Shown here: in pieces, positions 25,699 to 35,314 of the stretch
Layout of the letters: every line of letters begins with the position of its first letter
Position numbering within the stretch: position 1 is the stretch's first letter
DNA from: an uncultured Macellibacteroides sp.
Lineage (GTDB): Bacteria; Bacteroidota; Bacteroidia; Bacteroidales; Tannerellaceae
Direction: 5' to 3'
Assembly: GCF_963667135.1 (NCBI RefSeq)
Contig: NZ_OY762974.1
Span: 2,480,001-2,544,000 of the forward strand
DNA length: 64,000 nucleotides
The notes under the pieces: model-generated
Told to the model about the DNA's origin: nothing
Databases searched by the model: none
Seen by the model: only the letters and a program-made list of their open reading frames with translations
Position numbers and translations under genes: made by a program

Positions 25699-26718
25699 AT
25701 GGTTGGTGGCATAATCATAGTTGATGAAGCATTATTGCTCAGGTATTATTCCGGAGAAGTAACAGCTGATGAGAAGGTTTCGATAGAACAATGGCTTTCG
25801 AAGTCTGAAGAAAACAGAAAAATGGCAAAAGATATATATTATCTCTGTTTTGCTGTAGATACTTTGCAAACGATGAAATCGGTGGATTCGCATGAAGCAT
25901 TAATAAAAGTGAAAAGAACTGTTAAAAAACGTAGACGTTTATCTCCTTTTATGTGGGTGCAACGAATCGCAGCAGTACTTTTTATTCCATTGTTGTTAGG
26001 AACAATTTTAAATGCGTTAAAAGAAGAACCGGTGGAATATATGGAGATTCGGACTACTCCCGGAATGGTGGCTTCTGTTGATCTTCCCGATGGAACAAAG
26101 GTATGGCTTAATTCGGATTCTTATCTTCGGCATCCGGTGAAGTTTACCGGAGAAACGAGAGATGTAGTTTTGAAGGGCGAGGCCTATTTTAAAGTGACCC
26201 GTAATGAGAAAGCCCCTTTTCGGGTTAATACGAAAGCGGACATGCAGATTGAGGTATTAGGTACTGAATTCAATATAGATGCCTATGATGAAAATCCGTA
26301 TGTTACTACGACACTGATTTCCGGCTCTGTGAAAGTAAACTATTTTGATGAAAACAATCAAGGTGAGAATCTGGTAATGAAACCTGGACAAAAAGTTTTT
26401 TATGATGAATATTCCAGAAAGATTGTTTTATCAGAACCATTTATTTCAGCGGAAGTAGCATGGAAGGATGGAAAGATAATTCTTCGGAATACATCGCTTG
26501 AGGAAACATTGAAACTATTAAGCCGAAGGTTTAATGTAGACTTTGTTTTAAGAAATAAAGCACTTAAAGATAATTATTTTACAGGAACTTTTGAGAAGCA
26601 GCAATTGCCGCGTATTCTGGAACATCTTCGTATTTCATCCAATATCAGGTATAGGATTGTTGATCCGAAAGCCGGCGACGAAGGATTGAAAGAAAGAAGC
26701 AAAGTGGAGTTGTATTAA
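25699..26718 (+). CDS. FecR-family anti-sigma factor (locus 2)
   Basis: A 339-residue anti-sigma factor. The cytoplasmic part covers residues 1-82, a membrane helix about 85-105 (MWVQRIAAVLFIPLLLGTIL), a periplasmic FecR domain about 120-220 (VASVDLPDGTKVWLNSDSYL, VLGTEFNIDAYDE), and a DUF4974-like domain about 260-325 (LEETLKLLSRRFNVDFVLR). It should couple the STN domain of the SusC at 26894 to the sigma factor at 25000. A hairpin at 26786-26819 stands between it and susC. Confidence 0.92.
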   Translation: MVGGIIIVDEALLLRYYSGEVTADEKVSIEQWLSKSEENRKMAKDIYYLCFAVDTLQTMKSVDSHEALIKVKRTVKKRRRLSPFMWVQRIAAVLFIPLLLGTILNALKEEPVEYMEIRTTPGMVASVDLPDGTKVWLNSDSYLRHPVKFTGETRDVVLKGEAYFKVTRNEKAPFRVNTKADMQIEVLGTEFNIDAYDENPYVTTTLISGSVKVNYFDENNQGENLVMKPGQKVFYDEYSRKIVLSEPFISAEVAWKDGKIILRNTSLEETLKLLSRRFNVDFVLRNKALKDNYFTGTFEKQQLPRILEHLRISSNIRYRIVDPKAGDEGLKERSKVELY

Positions 26719-26785
26719 TATCGACTAATTTGTTAAACCATAAAAATAAAAACAGGAATGAAAACGCGTTCACCTTAAAACAAAA

Positions 26786-26819
26786 CATACGGGAAAATAT
26801 TGGCGTATTTCCCCGTATG
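26786..26819 (+). terminator. Strong hairpin in the fecR-susC spacer (leader or attenuator)
   Basis: CATACGGG pairs with CCCGTATG, then one mismatch, then five more A-T pairs (AAATA/TATTT). No T tract follows, so it may be a partial terminator or an mRNA leader structure that sets susC expression apart from that of the anti-sigma gene. Confidence 0.5.
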
Positions 26820-26893
26820 AAACAATTGCTTACTTGTTTGGCGACAAGTTAGCAGCAATCATTATTTTTCTAACTTTAAATCCTTGCAAAAAT

Positions 26894-29800
26894 ATGACAA
26901 ATTATTCAGACGTCCAACCCCTTAGGGTGCTGACGCTACCATTTATTATCTTGAACAAAATACCTTTATGTATGAAACTGACAGTTCTCTTGTTGTTTCT
27001 TTCCATCGGGTTAACTCATGCAACCAGTAGTTACGGGCAATCGACTACACTATCGCTCGAAGTTAACAACGCGACCGTTCAGGACGTGTTGGATAAAATT
27101 GAGTCTCAGTCGGACTTCCATTTCTTCTACAACAACAAACAGATAAACACAAAACGTGTGGTATCTATGAAAAAAACGAAGGAGAATGTTTTTACAATTT
27201 TGAATGAGTTGTTTAATGGTACAGATGTTTCTTATCAGGTTATGGATAAGAATATCATACTTTCAAATATTAGAAAAACAGAAAAACAAGAAGTTCAGCA
27301 AACCGGAAATAAAATTTCGGGTGTGGTAACCGATGCTTCGGGTGAGCCGATCATTGGGGCTAATGTTTTTGAAAAAGGATCTCCCATGAACGGAACCATT
27401 ACAGACATTGACGGAAAGTTTTCAATTGCAGTTCCGGTTAATGGATCATTGGTTGTTTCCTACATTGGATATGAGACACAAACAGTTGCTGTTGCAGACA
27501 AAAAAAACTTTAAAGTTGTACTTAAAGAAGATTCTGAAGTAATCGGCGAGGTAGTCGTAGTAGGTTACGGTACACAGAAAAAGGCAAACTTAACGGGAGC
27601 TGTTGCTTCGGTAGACCTAGGCAAAACATTGGAAAGCCGTCCGGTTGCCGATGTAGGTCGCGGATTGCAGGGTTCGGTTCCAGGTCTTTCTGTTGTTATT
27701 CCCAGTGGTGAAGTTGGTTCAGATCCGGTAATGAAGATTCGTGGTCAGATTGGTTCCATAAAAGGAAGCTCCAATCCGCTTATATTGTTGGATAACGTTG
27801 AGATTCCTAGTATACAGATGGTTAATCCAGACGATATTGAATCTATTTCTGTATTGAAAGATGCTGCATCATCTTCCATTTACGGAGCTAAGGCCGCATT
27901 TGGTGTAATTTTGATTACAACTAAGAAAGGGGCTAAGACAGAAAGTATAAGTGTACAATATTCGAATAACTTCTCTTGGCAGAAGGTAGCCAAAGACATT
28001 AATCTTGCTGGTATTGATGCATTGGAATATTCATTGCTTGCTGCCGAAAGAGTTGGTAGTTCTATGGCCGGAGCTTTCTGGAAAGTAGACCGTACCAGCT
28101 TTGAGAAATCAAAAGAATGGTTAAGCAAATATAGTGGTAAAGTTGGTTCAAACGACCCAATGCTATACGGAAGAGACTGGTATGTGGATGGTTCCTATAA
28201 AATGGGGGTTCGCCTTTATGATGCTTACGATTATATGGTTGATGAATGGACGCCTTCGCAGAATCACAACTTGTCATTGAATGGTAAAAGTGGGAAGGTT
28301 TCTTACAATATCGGCTTAGGTTATCTTGGTCAGAGCGGGATGCTTAAACAGGCTAAAAAAGATGATTTCACCCGTTACAATGCCAGCGTTAAGTTAAGTT
28401 CTGAAATCAACAAGTACATAACTGTTCGCGGTGGTATTTTGTTTTCGGACCGTATCAAACAGTATCCGTACGCTACCAATTCAACTACCGCCGACCCATG
28501 GTTGTATGTTTACCGCTGGGGACCGCTTTCTCCGTTTGGAACAGAAGATGGCGAAGCTCTTCGCAGTCCGGCTTCCGAGATTGCCAGTTCAAATACTGCC
28601 AAACAGGAATATAGCTATACGAATGTAAATGTGGGTGCCACCTTTACAATTACAAAAGATTGGACAGTGGATGCTGATTATACGCATGCTAATCAGGAAT
28701 ATATATGGAACAGACCCGGAACACGCTTTTCTGCCAGAGACACTTGGGGGGGTGCCATCGCCAAGACAGACGAAAGCGGTAATCCTGTTTATGTAAATAA
28801 TGAAGGAGCTGAGGTTGCTTCCGGAACTACAGGATCCATGCTGGCTTACGAATTGCCTTATAGAACGTATACAGGTCTGGGTTCGAATCCGGATCATATT
28901 TACCGCCGTTCAGAAAATTCAAAACAGGGAACATTTAACATGTTTACTACCTACAATTTAAAACTGAATGATATTCATTCGTTTAAAGTAATGGCAGGTA
29001 TCAACAGGGTAACCTATAAGCTGCAGTATAACTGGTCCCAAAAAACAGAACTGTTCGACATCAACAATCCTCAGTTTGATCTGGCAAACGGAACACAAAC
29101 TGCCGGTGGCGGAACAGAATGGGAATCGCAGTTAGGTTATTTTGGCCGTATAAACTATATTTTGAAGGATAAATACCTTTTTGAAGCGAATTTACGCTAT
29201 GATGGATCATCTAAATTTCCGAAAGAATTGAAATGGAGAACCTTCCCATCTTTCTCTGCAGGTTGGATTGTTTCCAATGAAAGTTTCATGAAAGGGCTGA
29301 ACCCGACATTAAGCACGTTGAAACTAAGAGGATCGTGGGGTACCATCGGCGACCAGACTGTTGCAAACACACTGTATGTTCCTACGATGACTTCCATGAA
29401 TACAACCTGGTTAAACGGTGATACGAGGTATCAGGCATATAAGACACCAAATGCTGTTGATGCCAATATTACATGGCAGGATATCGAGAACCTGAATATA
29501 GGTGCCGATTTCCGTTTCCTTAATGATAAGCTTGGTGTTACCTACGACTGGTACGAACGTACTACGAAGAATATGATTGTTCCGGGTCTTGAAGTGCCTT
29601 ATACTTTTGGTGGTGATGAACCCGAAGGAAATTATGGTGAACTGAGAACAAGAGGTTGGGAAGTTGCTGTAGATTTTAATCACCGTTTTAAAAACGGATT
29701 GGGAATCAACTTGATGGCAACCTTGTCTGATGCTACTTCGGTAATTACAGGCTATCCAGAAGCTGCAGCCAAAACAATAACAAACGCATCTGCTTATTAT

Positions 29801-30628
29801 AAGGGATTAGAGATTGGAGATATCTACGGATACCGCACAGATCGTTTGTATCAGAAAGATGATTTTGAATATGATAGCAACGGAAGCCTTATTCCAATTA
29901 CGGTTGATGGATATTCTGTTTACAAATTGAAAGGTGAAAATCCTTCCTATCAGGGATTCCTGCAAAACTCATCCAACTTTAAGTTTGGCCCGGGTGATGT
30001 TAAATTTACAGACCTTAACGGAGATGGAAAGATTAACAACGGAAGTGCAGTGGTAGGAGATAGCGGTGATATGGAAGTTATCGGTAATTCAACACCACGT
30101 TACCAATATGGTTTACGTCTGGGTGCAGATTACAAGGGAATTGATTTCTCCGTATTTTTCCAGGGTGTAGGTAAGCGCGATATTTGGGGAGACGGATTCC
30201 TTGCTATTGCAGGGTACAACTCTTCGGATGGTGCCATGCCTCAGACTTTTGCCGGTGATTTCTGGAAAGAAGACCGTACAGATGCATTTTATCCACGTGC
30301 CTACAACAATGCAGGAAGTGCAAAAAACAATAATATGCAGGTACAATCCCGCTATATGTTAGATATGTCTTATTTTAGAGTTAAGAATATAACATTAGGT
30401 TATTCTTTACCAAAAGACATTATAAAGAAGGCTTACTTGTCAAATGCCCGCATCTATATGTCTGTGGAAAATTTCTTTACATTTGATAATTTAAAAGACC
30501 TTCCTATCGATCCTGAATCAGTTTCCGGATACTCTATGTTCAATTCATCGAACTATAACTCAGGTCGTACCGGTGTTGGTTCTCCTTTGTTTAAGAGTCT
30601 TTCGGTAGGTGCTCAGTTAACTTTCTAA
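26894..30628 (+). CDS. SusC/RagA TonB-dependent transporter with STN domain (locus 2, peptidoglycan fragments?)
   Basis: An outer-membrane transporter of about 1244 residues. The start MTNYSDVQPL at 26894 is preferred; the open frame begins at a TTG at 26834, and an ATG at 26972 directly precedes the signal peptide (MKLTVLLLFLSIGLTHA). The order is STN domain (TLSLEVNNATVQDVLDKIES), carboxypeptidase-like domain (ISGVVTDASGEPIIGANV), plug with EVVVVGYGTQKKANLTGA, and barrel ending in GAQLTF. It is followed by susD (12 bp) and, after a terminator, by a full set of muropeptide-processing genes, so peptidoglycan fragments are its probable cargo. That is inferred from context only. Confidence 0.92.
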   Translation: MTNYSDVQPLRVLTLPFIILNKIPLCMKLTVLLLFLSIGLTHATSSYGQSTTLSLEVNNATVQDVLDKIESQSDFHFFYNNKQINTKRVVSMKKTKENVFTILNELFNGTDVSYQVMDKNIILSNIRKTEKQEVQQTGNKISGVVTDASGEPIIGANVFEKGSPMNGTITDIDGKFSIAVPVNGSLVVSYIGYETQTVAVADKKNFKVVLKEDSEVIGEVVVVGYGTQKKANLTGAVASVDLGKTLESRPVADVGRGLQGSVPGLSVVIPSGEVGSDPVMKIRGQIGSIKGSSNPLILLDNVEIPSIQMVNPDDIESISVLKDAASSSIYGAKAAFGVILITTKKGAKTESISVQYSNNFSWQKVAKDINLAGIDALEYSLLAAERVGSSMAGAFWKVDRTSFEKSKEWLSKYSGKVGSNDPMLYGRDWYVDGSYKMGVRLYDAYDYMVDEWTPSQNHNLSLNGKSGKVSYNIGLGYLGQSGMLKQAKKDDFTRYNASVKLSSEINKYITVRGGILFSDRIKQYPYATNSTTADPWLYVYRWGPLSPFGTEDGEALRSPASEIASSNTAKQEYSYTNVNVGATFTITKDWTVDADYTHANQEYIWNRPGTRFSARDTWGGAIAKTDESGNPVYVNNEGAEVASGTTGSMLAYELPYRTYTGLGSNPDHIYRRSENSKQGTFNMFTTYNLKLNDIHSFKVMAGINRVTYKLQYNWSQKTELFDINNPQFDLANGTQTAGGGTEWESQLGYFGRINYILKDKYLFEANLRYDGSSKFPKELKWRTFPSFSAGWIVSNESFMKGLNPTLSTLKLRGSWGTIGDQTVANTLYVPTMTSMNTTWLNGDTRYQAYKTPNAVDANITWQDIENLNIGADFRFLNDKLGVTYDWYERTTKNMIVPGLEVPYTFGGDEPEGNYGELRTRGWEVAVDFNHRFKNGLGINLMATLSDATSVITGYPEAAAKTITNASAYYKGLEIGDIYGYRTDRLYQKDDFEYDSNGSLIPITVDGYSVYKLKGENPSYQGFLQNSSNFKFGPGDVKFTDLNGDGKINNGSAVVGDSGDMEVIGNSTPRYQYGLRLGADYKGIDFSVFFQGVGKRDIWGDGFLAIAGYNSSDGAMPQTFAGDFWKEDRTDAFYPRAYNNAGSAKNNNMQVQSRYMLDMSYFRVKNITLGYSLPKDIIKKAYLSNARIYMSVENFFTFDNLKDLPIDPESVSGYSMFNSSNYNSGRTGVGSPLFKSLSVGAQLTF

Positions 30629-30640
30629 AAAATCAGATTC

Positions 30641-32497
30641 ATGAAAACAAATATAAAGATAAAGAATAGTATTTCGGCATTGGTTTTGGTAATGCTGTTA
30701 ATCCTGCCTGGATGTAGCGACGATGTGCTGGATCGTTCACAATTAAATAGTCCGGACGACGAGAATTACTGGACCCAGGAAAGTAACTTACGGTTGTACG
30801 CTAATGAGTTTTACACCGAGTTTTTCGTTGGGTACAATGCGACCTGGGGAGTAGATTATACGCCAATCAGAGGATTTACATTTAATGATGACGTGGTTAG
30901 TTCCAATGTTCAGGAACTTTTCGAAAACAGTGTTCCCAATACAAGAGGTACAAGCACAAATACAGCACCGGAATGGTTGTCAGAATATAGCGGACCAAAT
31001 TTGTATTTTGGATGGATTCGCAAATCCAATCTTATGTTGGATCGTATGGACAACAAAATGACCGGCATACTTACTCCCGAAGCATACAACCACTGGTCTT
31101 CGGTTGCAAAGTTTTTCCGCGCACTGGATTATTGCCGGTTGGTAAGTGTTTTTGGAGATGTGCAGTATTACGACAAATTGGTTGAAACATCTGATACAGA
31201 AGAGTTATATAAAGACCGTACTCCACGTAACGAAGTGATGGATGCCGTTTACAATGATTTTAAAACTGTTTTGGCAACTATGCGTGCCAGCGATGGGGCT
31301 CAGTACCTGAACAAATACGTGGCAGCTGGTTTTATTTCACGTGCAATGCTGTTTGAAGGTACCTGGCAGAAATATCATAACGGTGATTCAGAAAGAGCCA
31401 AGAAATTTCTGCAATTCTCTGCTGAGGCATCAGAAATAGTAATGAATAGCGGTAAATACAAAATTGATGGCGATTTCCGTTCTCTTTTCGGATCGGAAGA
31501 TCTGAGCAGCAACAAAGAATGTATTCTTTTCAGACATTATAGCGCTGGTCAGACTATTACCCACCATATTGCATCCTATTGTAATCTTACAGAAGGACAA
31601 ACCTACGCGGCCAACCTGAGTCTGGTTAAATCATTTATTTGTAATGATGGTAATGTATGGCAGAATTCTTCGGTCGAAAAGGCTAATTCATTTAGTATTG
31701 CCGATCTTGTTAAGACACGCGACCCTCGTTTCGAAGCTACATTCTGGGATCAGCCCCGTTCTCAATCTGCCTCATTGCTTTATACGGTTAAATTTATTGA
31801 TCGTGTGGGACCAACATTCGCGGAAAAAGGAAACTATCCTGCCAAGTATTCAAGTTCTACAAATACAAACGATGCCCCGGTAATACGTTATGCCGAAGTC
31901 CTTTTGAACTGGATCGAAGCGAAAGCAGAACTGGCTACTCTTGGTGGAGCGGCTGTAACACAGTCGGATATTGATAAATCTATCAACAGCATCCGCAACC
32001 GTACATTGGCTCCCGAAGCGATTGCAAAAGGTGTAGTTAAAACTCCAGCCATGAGTCTGACAGCTTTGCCTAACGATCCTTCACGCGACGCAGATGTTCC
32101 TGCATTGATCTGGGAAATTCGTCGCGAACGCAGAATGGAATTATACTATGAATATTCTCGTTTGCTGGACATCAAACGCTGGAAGAAAATAGATTATATG
32201 AATGGGACAACGAATCCGGATCTTCTAAAGGGTATTTGGGTTAACATAAAATCTGAAATACCAACACTCTTAACAGCCGGACGGGTTGGGAAATTACAGG
32301 TTCAGAAGGCTGATGGCACTGTTGTTGTATATAACGGTTCCAACGCGGATGATTTGGTTGGTTACTATCTGCCCGAAGGTGTAAAGGACAGAGATGCATT
32401 TACCGACAGAGTTTATTTGGCTCCGGTAGGAAAGAATCAGATTGACTTGTTCAAGTCCAGAGGATTTACGCTCACCCAGACTACAGGTTGGGAGTAA
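30641..32497 (+). CDS. SusD/RagB-family lipoprotein (locus 2)
   Basis: A 618-residue SusD homologue with a lipoprotein signal ending at Cys25 (LLILPGC). Family marks: SVAKFFRALDYCRLVSVFGDV, PVIRYAEVLLNWIEAKAEL and the RRERRMELYYEYSRLLDIKRW region near the end. It should cap the SusC barrel at the cell surface and bind the ligand. A perfect 14-bp-stem terminator begins 37 bp after its stop codon, so susCD may be transcribed at a higher level than the downstream salvage genes. Confidence 0.93.
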   Translation: MKTNIKIKNSISALVLVMLLILPGCSDDVLDRSQLNSPDDENYWTQESNLRLYANEFYTEFFVGYNATWGVDYTPIRGFTFNDDVVSSNVQELFENSVPNTRGTSTNTAPEWLSEYSGPNLYFGWIRKSNLMLDRMDNKMTGILTPEAYNHWSSVAKFFRALDYCRLVSVFGDVQYYDKLVETSDTEELYKDRTPRNEVMDAVYNDFKTVLATMRASDGAQYLNKYVAAGFISRAMLFEGTWQKYHNGDSERAKKFLQFSAEASEIVMNSGKYKIDGDFRSLFGSEDLSSNKECILFRHYSAGQTITHHIASYCNLTEGQTYAANLSLVKSFICNDGNVWQNSSVEKANSFSIADLVKTRDPRFEATFWDQPRSQSASLLYTVKFIDRVGPTFAEKGNYPAKYSSSTNTNDAPVIRYAEVLLNWIEAKAELATLGGAAVTQSDIDKSINSIRNRTLAPEAIAKGVVKTPAMSLTALPNDPSRDADVPALIWEIRRERRMELYYEYSRLLDIKRWKKIDYMNGTTNPDLLKGIWVNIKSEIPTLLTAGRVGKLQVQKADGTVVVYNGSNADDLVGYYLPEGVKDRDAFTDRVYLAPVGKNQIDLFKSRGFTLTQTTGWE

Positions 32498-32533
32498 TAT
32501 ACGATATTTGATTTTACTTTGAATAAAACTCAT

Positions 32534-32571
32534 ACTAACAAGGAGTTTTAATTAACTCCTTGTTAGTTTTT
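32534..32571 (+). terminator. Intrinsic terminator after susD (locus 2)
   Basis: ACTAACAAGGAGTT pairs perfectly with its complement (14 bp, 6-nt loop) and is followed by TTTTT. It is the clearest intrinsic terminator in the window. The next gene starts only 32 bp later on the same strand with no evident promoter between, so some read-through is expected. Confidence 0.88.
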
Positions 32572-32602
32572 CATACTATTAATTACTTAAAGATCTCCGA
32601 TC

Positions 32603-33769
32603 GTGAAGGTATTAAAATTGATATGTCTTTTCTCTTTATTCACTTTATTCGGTCATGCACAAACGAAACAGGTTGTAACAGGAGCTGAATCTACAAGTGA
32701 ATATTTTCCCCTCTTGAAGAATCAGCGGATTGCCGTATTATCAAATCATACAGGTATGGTTGGCGATGAACATCTGGTTGATATGTTTAAAAGGTTGAAG
32801 TTTAATGTGGTGTGTATCTTTTCGCCCGAACACGGGTTTAGAGGAAATGCCGATGCGGGAGAACATGTTTCCAGCTCGACAGATATAAAAACAGGGATCC
32901 CTATTCGCTCTCTTTATGAAGGCAATACCGGAAGACCTGCGGAAGAAACCATGCACTCTTTCGATGTGCTGGTGATGGATATACAGGACGTTGGTCTTCG
33001 GTTCTATACCTATTATGCAACCATGGTGCGCATGATGGACGCTTGTGCTATGTACCAAAAGAAAATGATAATACTTGACCGTCCTAATCCCAACGGACAT
33101 TATGTAGACGGTCCGATTTTGGATATGAAATACAAATCGGGAGTAGGCTGGCTGCCTGTGCCTATCGTACACGGAATGACGCTAGGCGAAATAGCCTTGA
33201 TGGTTAATGGCGAAAAATGGCTACCGGAACAACGGAAATGCGATGTTACAGTAATCAAATGTAAAAACTATACCCATCAAACGATGTATCAGTTACCAAT
33301 TGCTCCGTCTCCTAATCTGCCGGACATGAAATCTGTATATATGTACCCTTCTACCTGTTTTTTTGAAGCTACACCCGTTAGTTTGGGTAGAGGAACAGAC
33401 AAACCTTTTCTGGTTTATGGTCATCCCAATATGCTCGGATATACTTTTAGTTTTATCCCCCGAAGTATTCCCGGTGCTAAAAATCCGCCACTGCTCAATA
33501 AACTTTGTTATGGAGTTAATTTAAGTAACATTCCGGACAAAGATATTTGGGAAAAAGGTGTAGATTTGACGTATTTGATAGATGCTTATAACAACTTAAA
33601 CCTGGACGATCATTTCTTTCGTCCTTTCTTTGAGGACCTTATAGGTGTTGATTATGTACGTAAAATGATAAAAGAAGGCAAATCGGCGGACGAAATTAAA
33701 GCCATGTGGAAAGACGATGTACTTAAATTTAAAAAGCAACGGGCCCCTTATTTGTTATACGAAGAATAA
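32603..33769 (+). CDS. namZ: NamZ-like exo-beta-N-acetylmuramidase (DUF1343), copy 1
   Basis: A 388-residue exported DUF1343 protein with a GTG start and a Sec signal ending near FGHAQ. Conserved blocks include AVLSNHTGMVG, FSPEHGFRGNADAGEHV, TGIPIRSLYEGN, DVLVMDIQDVGLRFYTYYAT and ILDRPNPNGHYVDG. Enzymes of this family (GH171, NamZ) cut terminal MurNAc from the non-reducing end of peptidoglycan chains. It opens the salvage block directly after susCD. A second family member is encoded at 42113. The two differ enough to suggest different substrates, for example peptide-bearing versus naked MurNAc. Confidence 0.9.
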   Translation: MKVLKLICLFSLFTLFGHAQTKQVVTGAESTSEYFPLLKNQRIAVLSNHTGMVGDEHLVDMFKRLKFNVVCIFSPEHGFRGNADAGEHVSSSTDIKTGIPIRSLYEGNTGRPAEETMHSFDVLVMDIQDVGLRFYTYYATMVRMMDACAMYQKKMIILDRPNPNGHYVDGPILDMKYKSGVGWLPVPIVHGMTLGEIALMVNGEKWLPEQRKCDVTVIKCKNYTHQTMYQLPIAPSPNLPDMKSVYMYPSTCFFEATPVSLGRGTDKPFLVYGHPNMLGYTFSFIPRSIPGAKNPPLLNKLCYGVNLSNIPDKDIWEKGVDLTYLIDAYNNLNLDDHFFRPFFEDLIGVDYVRKMIKEGKSADEIKAMWKDDVLKFKKQRAPYLLYEE

Positions 33770-33856
33770 TCGTCAGATAAACGGATTCGAATACCAGATA
33801 ACACGACAGAGACGGCTGATTTCTGTCTATTTTATGAATAAATAAAGTATATAGTA

Positions 33857-35314
33857 ATGACACCATTTCTTGTATTAACAACGATCACGGTTTATTTCCT
33901 GGTTTTGTTTTTTATATCGTGGCTGGCGGGAAGGAACGCCGATAATCAGGGATTTTTTATTGGAAACAGAAAATCATCATGGTACGTTGTCGCGTTTGCC
34001 ATGATAGGATCCAGTATTTCGGGGGTAACCTTTATTTCCGTTCCCGGTTGGGTGGCTGTAAACAATTTCTCTTACCTGCAAATGGTATTGGGTTTTGTTA
34101 CCGGTACACTTATTATCGCTTATGTGCTGATCCCGCTTTTTTATAAAATGAAGGTCGTCTCTATTTACGAATACCTGGAAAACAGATTTGGAATCACAAC
34201 CTATAAAACGGGTGCCTGGTTCTTCTTTATTTCTAAAATGCTTGGAGCTTCCGTTCGGTTGTTTCTGGTTTGTGTGGTTTTACAGCTGCTTGTTTTCGAC
34301 CCGATGAACCTGCCTTTCACACTCAACGTGTTTTTCTCGGTTGCCCTGGTTTGGCTGTATACATTTAATGGTGGTGTTAAATCTCTTATCTGGACCGATA
34401 CACTGAAAACTTTCTGTTTGATTATTTCGGTTGTGCTATGTATCTATTACATAGCGACAGATTTGAATATGGGCTTTTCTGATATGGTGAGTTCAATTAC
34501 GGGTAACGATTACTCTAAAATATTTTTCTTTGAAGACGGGAATGATAAACGGTTCTTTTGGAAGCAATTCCTTGCAGGCGTATTTACGGTTATTGCCATG
34601 ACAGGTTTGGATCAGGATATGATGCAGCGGAATCTAAGTTGCAAAAATTTCAAGGATTCTCAAAAGAACATGGTTACCAGTGTTGTTTTCCAGTTTGTTG
34701 TCATTTCGCTGTTCCTTATGTTGGGTGTTTTGCTGTATATCTTTGTTGATACGAAAGGCATTCAGATGCCAGCTAAATCGGACGAATTATTTCCAATGAT
34801 TGCAACGCAGGGTTATTTCCCCAATATCGTAGGTATTCTCTTTATTGTTGGTCTTATCTCTTCAGCTTATTCTGCTGCAGGTTCTGCCTTAACGGCGCTG
34901 ACTACCTCTTTTACCGTGGATATTTTGGGTAGTCTGAAGAAGAAGACGGACCAGGAAGCAACCAAATCACGTAAACGGGTGCATATTGGAATGGCTTTTG
35001 TGATGGGTATCGTAATTGTTGTATTCAACGCGCTGAACAATACCAGTGTGATCGATGCGGTTTATATTGTGGCAAGCTACACCTATGGTCCTATTCTCGG
35101 GCTGTTTGCTTTCGGTATTTTTACCAGGAAAGCGGTTAAAGACAAGTATATCCCTCTAGTGGCTGTTCTTTCGCCTGTCTTGTGCTTTATTCTGGATGAG
35201 AATTCCCAAAAATGGTTTAACGGCTATTCATTCAGCTACGAGTTGCTTATCCTAAACGCGTTTTTCACCTTCATCGGTCTTCTCTTGTTAACGAAAAAAG
35301 AAACAGTAAAATGA
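33857..35314 (+). CDS. Sodium:solute symporter (SSS family)
   Basis: A 485-residue inner-membrane carrier with about thirteen helices. Family marks: FFIGNRKSSWYVVAFAMIGS, GSSISGVTFISVPG and GLISSAYSAAGSALTALTTS (Na+-site region). The stop overlaps the start of the amidase gene (ATGA), so the two are translationally coupled. In this context it could import a product of muropeptide breakdown, such as a sugar or a MurNAc-containing disaccharide; MurT at 40827 is the better candidate for MurNAc itself. Substrate not predictable from sequence. Confidence 0.9.
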   Translation: MTPFLVLTTITVYFLVLFFISWLAGRNADNQGFFIGNRKSSWYVVAFAMIGSSISGVTFISVPGWVAVNNFSYLQMVLGFVTGTLIIAYVLIPLFYKMKVVSIYEYLENRFGITTYKTGAWFFFISKMLGASVRLFLVCVVLQLLVFDPMNLPFTLNVFFSVALVWLYTFNGGVKSLIWTDTLKTFCLIISVVLCIYYIATDLNMGFSDMVSSITGNDYSKIFFFEDGNDKRFFWKQFLAGVFTVIAMTGLDQDMMQRNLSCKNFKDSQKNMVTSVVFQFVVISLFLMLGVLLYIFVDTKGIQMPAKSDELFPMIATQGYFPNIVGILFIVGLISSAYSAAGSALTALTTSFTVDILGSLKKKTDQEATKSRKRVHIGMAFVMGIVIVVFNALNNTSVIDAVYIVASYTYGPILGLFAFGIFTRKAVKDKYIPLVAVLSPVLCFILDENSQKWFNGYSFSYELLILNAFFTFIGLLLLTKKETVK

